Assembly (NCBI RefSeq): GCF_002813245.1
Contig: NZ_PHUF01000005.1
Location: forward strand, 1-64,000
Direction: 5' to 3'
Source: Novosphingobium kunmingense
GTDB lineage: Bacteria > Pseudomonadota > Alphaproteobacteria > Sphingomonadales > Sphingomonadaceae
DNA: 64,000 nt
Position 1 is the stretch's first letter. Each line of letters opens with the position of its first letter. The notes beneath the pieces were generated by a model. The model did no database searches. It was not told the DNA's origin and was given only the letters and a program-made list of their open reading frames with translations. Positions 60,009 to 64,000 of the stretch are shown in pieces. Both the position numbers and the translations under genes were made by a program.

Positions 60009-60437
60009 ATGACGATCGGACGGCTGATCGGGGGACGCAGCATCGCCATCATCAGCTGCGAAAGCGGGACCAGCGTTGCCGAAGCAGTCGCGATCCTTGC
60101 CGAGAAGCGGATTGGCGCCCTGCCTGTGCTGGACAAGGGCGTAGTGGCCGGCATCTTTTCGGAACGCGACGTGGTCCGCCAGCTTGCCGCGCATGGCCCG
60201 GCGATGCTCGAGAGGAAAGTGTGCGACGTCATGACCTCGCCCGCGATCACGGTCGACCGGCAGACGGGCGTACTCGACGCGCTCGGCCTGATGACCCGCC
60301 GCCGCATCCGCCACCTGCCGGTGATCGAGGGAGACCAGATCGTCGGCTTCGTCTCGATCGGCGATCTCGTCAAATATCGCATCGACAACATCGTCGCCGA
60401 AGCCGAGGCGATGCGCAGCTATATCCAGAGCGCCTAG
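60009..60437 (+). CDS. CBS-domain protein
   Basis: This 142-aa protein is made of two CBS motifs. Residues about 8-65 contain SVAEAVAILAEKRIGALPVLD and GIFSERDVVRQLA. About 72-130 contain SPAITVDRQTGVLDALGLM, RIRHLPVIEGDQIVGFVSIGDLV. Paired CBS domains bind adenosine nucleotides and sense energy or ligand levels. No catalytic domain is attached. The ATG at 60009 has GGGAG about 10 bases upstream. It is followed 35 bases later by the A-type carrier gene. Confidence 0.92.
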   Translation: MTIGRLIGGRSIAIISCESGTSVAEAVAILAEKRIGALPVLDKGVVAGIFSERDVVRQLAAHGPAMLERKVCDVMTSPAITVDRQTGVLDALGLMTRRRIRHLPVIEGDQIVGFVSIGDLVKYRIDNIVAEAEAMRSYIQSA

Positions 60438-60472
60438 TTGCTGCTGGCGGCCTGACGCCCTACATCGGGCCG

Positions 60473-60805
60473 ATGGACATGCAGACCATGACACTCAGCC
60501 CCTCTGCCGCCGCGCGCGTCGCCGCGATCGCTGCCAAGCAGGGCAAACCGGCGATCCTGCGCCTCGCGGTCGAAGGCGGGGGCTGCTCAGGCTTTCAGTA
60601 CCGCTTCGGCCTGGCCGAGTCCGCCGAAGCCGACGATCTCGTGGTCGAGGCAGGCGAAGCGACTCTGGTGGTCGATCCGGTCAGCCTCGACCTCGTCGCG
60701 GGAAGCACGGTCGATTTCGTCGAATCATTGGGCGGTTCGGCCTTTCAGGTGACCAATCCCAACGCGGCCAGCGGCTGCGGCTGCGGCTCGTCCTTCGCCA
60801 TCTGA
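60473..60805 (+). CDS. erpA: A-type Fe-S carrier (ErpA/IscA-like)
   Basis: This 110-aa HesB-fold protein has the cysteines GGGCSGFQY and SGCGCGSSF. The FQY after the first Cys and the C-terminus SGCGCGSSFAI favour ErpA over SufA. It inserts Fe-S clusters into targets such as IspG. It is distinct from the SUF operon copy at 28964. The ATG at 60473 is chosen. The stop overlaps the xthA start by one base (TGATG). Confidence 0.9.
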   Translation: MDMQTMTLSPSAAARVAAIAAKQGKPAILRLAVEGGGCSGFQYRFGLAESAEADDLVVEAGEATLVVDPVSLDLVAGSTVDFVESLGGSAFQVTNPNAASGCGCGSSFAI

Positions 60806-61578
60806 TGAAGATTGCCACGTTCAACATCAACGGGATCAAGGCCCGCCTGCCACGGCTGCTCGAATGGCTCGAGGAAACGCGCCCGGCGGTTGCCTGCCTG
60901 CAGGAAATAAAGACCCAGGACGACGGCTTTCCCGCCGCCGAGTTCGAGAAGATCGGCTATCATGCGATCTGGCACGGCCAGAAAAGCTTCAACGGCGTTG
61001 CCATCCTGGCCGATGGCACGACCCCGGTCGAGATCCAGCGCGGCCTGGCGGGCGAGGACGAGGACGACCACTCCCGCTACATCGAGGCGGATGTCTTCGG
61101 CACGCGAGTAGCCTGCATCTACCTGCCCAACGGCAACCCGCAGCCGGGTCCCAAGTTCGATTACAAGCTGCGCTGGATGGAACGGCTGCGCGCGCGAATG
61201 CGGGAAATCGCGGCCGAGGAAGTCCCCGCCATCGTGCTGGGCGATTACAACGTGATCCCGACCGACAAGGACGTCTGGTCACCGGCGGCCATGGCCAGCG
61301 ACGCGCTGATGCAACCGCAATCACGCGATGCCTATGCCCGCCTGATGGCCGACGGCTGGACCGATGCCCTCGCGCTGCACAACCCGCAGGGCGGCGCCTG
61401 GACCTTCTGGGATTACCAGGCCGGCGCCTGGCAGCGCGATCACGGTTTCCGCATCGACCACGCCCTGCTGTCGCCCGAGCTGGCCGACCGGCTGATCGCC
61501 TGCGGCGTCGACAAGGATCATCGCGGCCGCGAAAAGGCCAGCGATCACGCCCCGGTCTGGTTCACCTTCCGGGTGTGA
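60805..61578 (+). CDS. xthA: Exodeoxyribonuclease III
   Basis: This 257-aa protein is an exonuclease III/AP endonuclease of the endonuclease-exonuclease-phosphatase fold. Motifs are TFNINGIKARLPRL, ACLQEIKTQD (catalytic Glu), GVAILAD, YLPNGNP, VLGDYNVIPTDKDVW (Asp-Asn), TFWDYQAGAW and the final KASDHAPVWFTF with the catalytic His. It repairs abasic sites. Its start overlaps the A-type carrier gene stop. It is followed by a terminator for the convergent gene. Confidence 0.96.
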   Translation: MKIATFNINGIKARLPRLLEWLEETRPAVACLQEIKTQDDGFPAAEFEKIGYHAIWHGQKSFNGVAILADGTTPVEIQRGLAGEDEDDHSRYIEADVFGTRVACIYLPNGNPQPGPKFDYKLRWMERLRARMREIAAEEVPAIVLGDYNVIPTDKDVWSPAAMASDALMQPQSRDAYARLMADGWTDALALHNPQGGAWTFWDYQAGAWQRDHGFRIDHALLSPELADRLIACGVDKDHRGREKASDHAPVWFTFRV

Positions 61579-61580
61579 CG

Positions 61581-61605
61581 AAAAAGCGGGCCACGAGGGG
61601 CCCGC
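61581..61605 (-). terminator. Minus-strand intrinsic terminator of the SleB-type gene
   Basis: On the minus strand GCGGGCC and GGCCCGC form a stem with a short loop, followed by five Ts. It begins 28 bases after the stop of the cell wall hydrolase and ends just beyond the convergent xthA stop. Confidence 0.75.
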
Positions 61606-61632
61606 TGATCCGTTCGCAAAGCGCGAAAAGCC

Positions 61633-62289
61633 TCAGCGGTAGAAGACGTGGTTGTCGACGCGGGCCAGCCGCTTCAGGCGCCAGCCGGGCGAGACGTAGG
61701 CTGCGTGGAAGAACAGCGCGCCTTCGGCCGGGCTCTTCCAGCTGCCTTCGTGAGCGATCTGCGCGATCGCCGCAGCGTTCTTCCACTGCTTCGACGCCTT
61801 GGGGATCGCCGGCATGGCCGATCCGCGCACGAAGCTGAACTGCGAGCGCTGGAACACCACGCCGCAGTAGGATTCGGGGAAGCGGCCCGACTTCGACCGG
61901 GCGACGATCACGCGCCCGACGGCAAGCTGCCCGGCGAGCGATTCGCTCTTCGCTTCGAAATAGATCGCGCCGGCCAGGCAGTTCAGTTCGCGCGACAGGT
62001 CCGCAGCCTTGGGCTGTGCGGCGACCAGCGCGGCCAGTGAGGCAGCCTTGGGGGCGGGAACTGGGAGAGCTTCGACGACCGATTCGGCTTCAGGAACCGT
62101 ACCTTCGGTGACCGCGGCCGGCACTTGCGGAGTGGTGACCAGGATCGCGGCGTCGGAAGTCGGTTCCTGGATCGCAGCGCCGGCCTTTACCGCCTGGGCT
62201 GCAGCGCCCGAACCGTCGGCGCTGAAAACGAGTGTCATAATCGTTGCGGCCACTGCAAGGGCACTGGCTTTGTTAAGCTTGCGGCTCAT
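61633..62289 (-). CDS. Exported cell wall hydrolase (SleB/Hydrolase_2)
   Basis: This 218-aa protein has a signal-anchor (ASALAVAATIMTLVFSA), a low-complexity Ala/Pro/Val linker (about residues 30-90), and a Hydrolase_2 domain (about 95-218). It has LNCLAGAIYFEAKSESLAGQLAVGRVIVAR, with the Glu of YFEA as probable catalytic residue, then SGRFPESYCGVVFQ, QFSFV and the C-terminal ALFFHAAYVSPGW. It probably acts on peptidoglycan glycan strands as a lytic transglycosylase. It is separated by 194 bases from the DUF1491 gene upstream. Confidence 0.9.
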   Translation of the reverse strand: MSRKLNKASALAVAATIMTLVFSADGSGAAAQAVKAGAAIQEPTSDAAILVTTPQVPAAVTEGTVPEAESVVEALPVPAPKAASLAALVAAQPKAADLSRELNCLAGAIYFEAKSESLAGQLAVGRVIVARSKSGRFPESYCGVVFQRSQFSFVRGSAMPAIPKASKQWKNAAAIAQIAHEGSWKSPAEGALFFHAAYVSPGWRLKRLARVDNHVFYR

Positions 62290-62483
62290 TCGTCCGTCGT
62301 ATTGGGCGGTGGACGCGCCAGGTCAGGGTCGGATCGAAGGGGATCGGTGATCCCAGGCGATACCAGCGGAGCCCTGCCGGCTGTCCCCCGTCTGCGTGCT
62401 AGCGAAAAAAGCCGAGCTGCTTTTCCACGCCGCCTGCGCACAAACAAAAGGTGCGCGCCTCTAGATTCCGCAGTGCAACAGAG

Positions 62484-62825
62484 TCAATCGAGGGTTCCCG
62501 ACAATCCGATGAACCGTTCACCATTCGCGATATCCAGTTCCACGATCCACAAATCGGGGTCCTGGCTTCGCCGGCGGTTAAGGAAATCATTGATTTTAGA
62601 ACTATTTTCGGCCGTTTCCGCCATCACCAGATGCCATTTCCGATGCCCTTGCGCATCGGGCATCCGCTCGTAGAGCCGCGCGTTTTCGCCCCTCGCGATG
62701 GTTAACACGAGGAGCGTACCGGCTTCGCGTTCACCCTTCGCGACAACCACGGCAAAGCCGCCCGCGGCCTCGACCGCGCGAATCAGGCCGGCAACTTCGA
62801 GATGGGCGGGAAGGCGAGGTTCGAT
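62484..62825 (-). CDS. DUF1491 family protein with no canonical start codon
   Basis: The 113-codon frame matches DUF1491: an N-terminal EPRLPAHLEVAGLIR, then VEAAGGFAVVVAKG, LLVLTIARGENARLYERM, KWHLVMAE and a C-terminal DPDLWIVELD. The conserved N-terminus begins at an ATC at 62825. Between this and the in-frame stop of ptsN (62853) there is no ATG, GTG or TTG. The first canonical start, GTG at 62750, would remove 25 conserved residues. A rare start (ATC or ACG) or a sequencing error is likely. Gene order hpf-ptsN-DUF1491 is common in this group. Confidence 0.7.
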   Translation of the reverse strand: MEPRLPAHLEVAGLIRAVEAAGGFAVVVAKGEREAGTLLVLTIARGENARLYERMPDAQGHRKWHLVMAETAENSSKINDFLNRRRSQDPDLWIVELDIANGERFIGLSGTLD

Positions 62826-62852
62826 CGTCTGATTTCCCGGCCGCGCTGGCGT

Positions 62853-63314
62853 TCAGGCCGCGTCGCGGTCGATCGAATTGGCCAGCAGGCCGTAAAGCGC
62901 TTCGGCGCCCGGCGCTTCGCCCAGCGCGTCGTGCATCGCCTCGTCGCGCATCATCCGGCTGATCGCGGCCAGCGCGTGCAGGTGCGCCGCGCCCGAATTC
63001 TCGGGCGATAGCAACCCGAAGACCATGTCCACCGGCATCCCATCGGCCGCGTCGAACCCGACCGGCGCATCGAGGCGGAAGAACACGGCGACCGGGCGGC
63101 TCAGATCGGGCAGGCGCGCGTGCGGAATCGCCACGCCGCGGCCAAAGCCGGTGCTGCCAAGCTTTTCCCGTTCCTCGATCCTTTCGAGAACCAGATCTCC
63201 GTCCAGCCCGTAGACAGCGGCGAATCGTTCGGCGAGACGGCGCAGTATCGCCTGCTTGCTATCGGCGGAAATCGTGCCGACGGCGTCGTGGGAAAGGGTG
63301 AAAAGGGCAGTCAT
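62853..63314 (-). CDS. ptsN: Nitrogen PTS EIIA protein (PtsN)
   Basis: This 153-aa EIIA-type protein has the phospho-acceptor His65 in TGFGRGVAIPHARLPDL. The rest of the fold includes VAVFFRLDAPVGFDAADGMPVDMVFGLLSPENSG and HLHALAAISRMMRDE. It regulates K+ and nitrogen or stress responses through the nitrogen PTS chain. The ATG at 63314 gives the usual length; 63341 would add 9 residues. It follows hpf by 125 bases. Its stop codon is in the same frame as the following DUF1491 sequence. Confidence 0.95.
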   Translation of the reverse strand: MTALFTLSHDAVGTISADSKQAILRRLAERFAAVYGLDGDLVLERIEEREKLGSTGFGRGVAIPHARLPDLSRPVAVFFRLDAPVGFDAADGMPVDMVFGLLSPENSGAAHLHALAAISRMMRDEAMHDALGEAPGAEALYGLLANSIDRDAA

Positions 63315-63439
63315 TTCAACAGCGCTTCGATTCTTGTTCAAGCGAAAGGGGGCGCGGATACAGTGAACAACGGCGAATGGTCCGCCACGGTTCCCGTCTC
63401 CTCACCCCCCGGAAAGTGCGCGCGCCTTTATACCGATCG

Positions 63440-64000
63440 TCAGGAAGGTTCAACCCAGCCGATCGATCCGTCGCCGCGCCGGTAGACCATGTTGTGGCGT
63501 CCGGTCCCGGCGTTCTTGAACAGCAGCGCGTTGGTATTTCTGAGGTCGAGCATCATGACCGCGTCCGAGACGGTGGTTTCAGGCACGTCGACCCGGGTTT
63601 CGGCAATGACCACCGGGGCATCGATGCTGACTTCCTCGGCCGTGTGATCGGGTTCCTCGAACACGGTATAGGCTGCTTCCTCGGCCCTGGCGGCATGGCT
63701 GTGCTGTTCGTGGCGGTCCTTGATCCGGCGCTTGTAGCGTCGCAGCTGCTTGTCGATCTTTTCCGCCGCCTGATCGAGCGCGACATGCGCGTCCTGGGCA
63801 ATCCCCGCGCCCTTCAGGACCAGGCCTTGCATCGCATGGGTCACGATATCGCAGCGGAAGGCGTTGGCGGGAGCGCGGTTGAAGGTGACGGTGCTGGACA
63901 ACGCCTGGCCGAAGTACTTGTCGACAATGGCGGAAAGCCGCTCGGTCGCGTGGCTCTGCAACGCTTCGCCGGTTTCCACCTGGTGGCCTGAAACGCGAAT
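63440..64000 (-). CDS. hpf: Ribosome hibernation promoting factor, long form (5' truncated)
   Basis: The frame is open to the window edge, which cuts off the first residue or two (IRVSGHQVETGEALQ follows). 186 codons are visible. The N-terminal HPF domain (about residues 1-100) and the C-terminal long-HPF dimer domain (VMMLDLRNTNALLFKNAGTGRHNMVYRRGDGSIGW-like) are both present. It dimerises 70S ribosomes to 100S in stationary phase. The gene order with ptsN is typical, with rpoN usually upstream. Confidence 0.93.
   Translation of the reverse strand: MRVSGHQVETGEALQSHATERLSAIVDKYFGQALSSTVTFNRAPANAFRCDIVTHAMQGLVLKGAGIAQDAHVALDQAAEKIDKQLRRYKRRIKDRHEQHSHAARAEEAAYTVFEEPDHTAEEVSIDAPVVIAETRVDVPETTVSDAVMMLDLRNTNALLFKNAGTGRHNMVYRRGDGSIGWVEPS

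Overview
The window is about 64 kb of high-GC chromosome from an alphaproteobacterium, most likely Sphingomonadales (Sphingomonas / Novosphingobium / Erythrobacter-like). Pointers are an MmcB gene behind a GTTC-N7-GTTC SOS box, a PopZ (DUF2497) homologue, the DUF2093-xseA pair, a SUF operon led by an Rrf2 regulator, a long sphingomonad-style TonB-dependent receptor, and the order hpf-ptsN-DUF1491. Genes are densely packed. I see no prophage, insertion sequence, CRISPR array or rRNA. There is one tRNA. The assignment to order is inferred from gene content, not from a marker gene.

Layout. 0-12.4 kb: tRNA-Arg, a DNA-repair nuclease (MmcB), an MFS exporter, a PAS protein, then an envelope block (alpha/beta hydrolase, M48 protease, DsbA-like oxidoreductase), a LytS/LytTR two-component pair, a TauE/SafE remnant, nadC, RNase T2, tadA and rpmB. 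12.4-21.4 kb: the most accessory-looking part. It holds two tandem small secreted paralogues, a TPR + aspartyl/asparaginyl beta-hydroxylase protein, a sulfotransferase-like P-loop protein, a TPR-sulfotransferase and a TonB receptor. 21.4-28.9 kb: DUF2093-xseA back to back with purD, an AraC regulator, a PfkB kinase, a CysZ-like membrane protein, a lipoprotein and hypothetical genes. 28.9-35.8 kb: an uninterrupted minus-strand SUF Fe-S operon (sufR-sufB-DUF559-GNAT-sufC-hyp-sufD-sufS-sufT-sufA), with nearly every gene overlapping the next. 35.8-47.5 kb: an AraC regulator, pyrD, gamma-glutamyltransferase, acyl-CoA synthetase, two hypothetical proteins, a ThiS-ThiG fusion, a MerC-like protein and heme A synthase. 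47.5-54.5 kb: rplM-rpsI, a metallophosphoesterase/lipid kinase pair, a second LytTR two-component pair and fumarase. 54.5-64 kb: a PCMT-like protein, TolC, PopZ, an S9 peptidase, a thioredoxin-like ferredoxin, a CBS protein, an A-type Fe-S carrier, exonuclease III, a SleB-type hydrolase, DUF1491, PtsN and a truncated HPF.

The most interesting candidate for an undescribed system is the 13.9-20.9 kb cluster. Two sulfotransferase-fold proteins and a 2-oxoglutarate hydroxylase lie beside an outer-membrane TonB receptor with no other biosynthetic genes, which suggests modification of a peptide, protein or imported ligand linked to the receptor. Other notable points: a DUF1491 gene with no canonical start codon where homology demands one; a DUF559 nuclease-fold protein lacking its usual Glu inside the SUF operon; an in-frame internally deleted TauE gene; a strong minus-strand terminator with no gene in front of it (possible small RNA); and repeated use of CTAG and CATG as shared stop or start codons between opposing genes.
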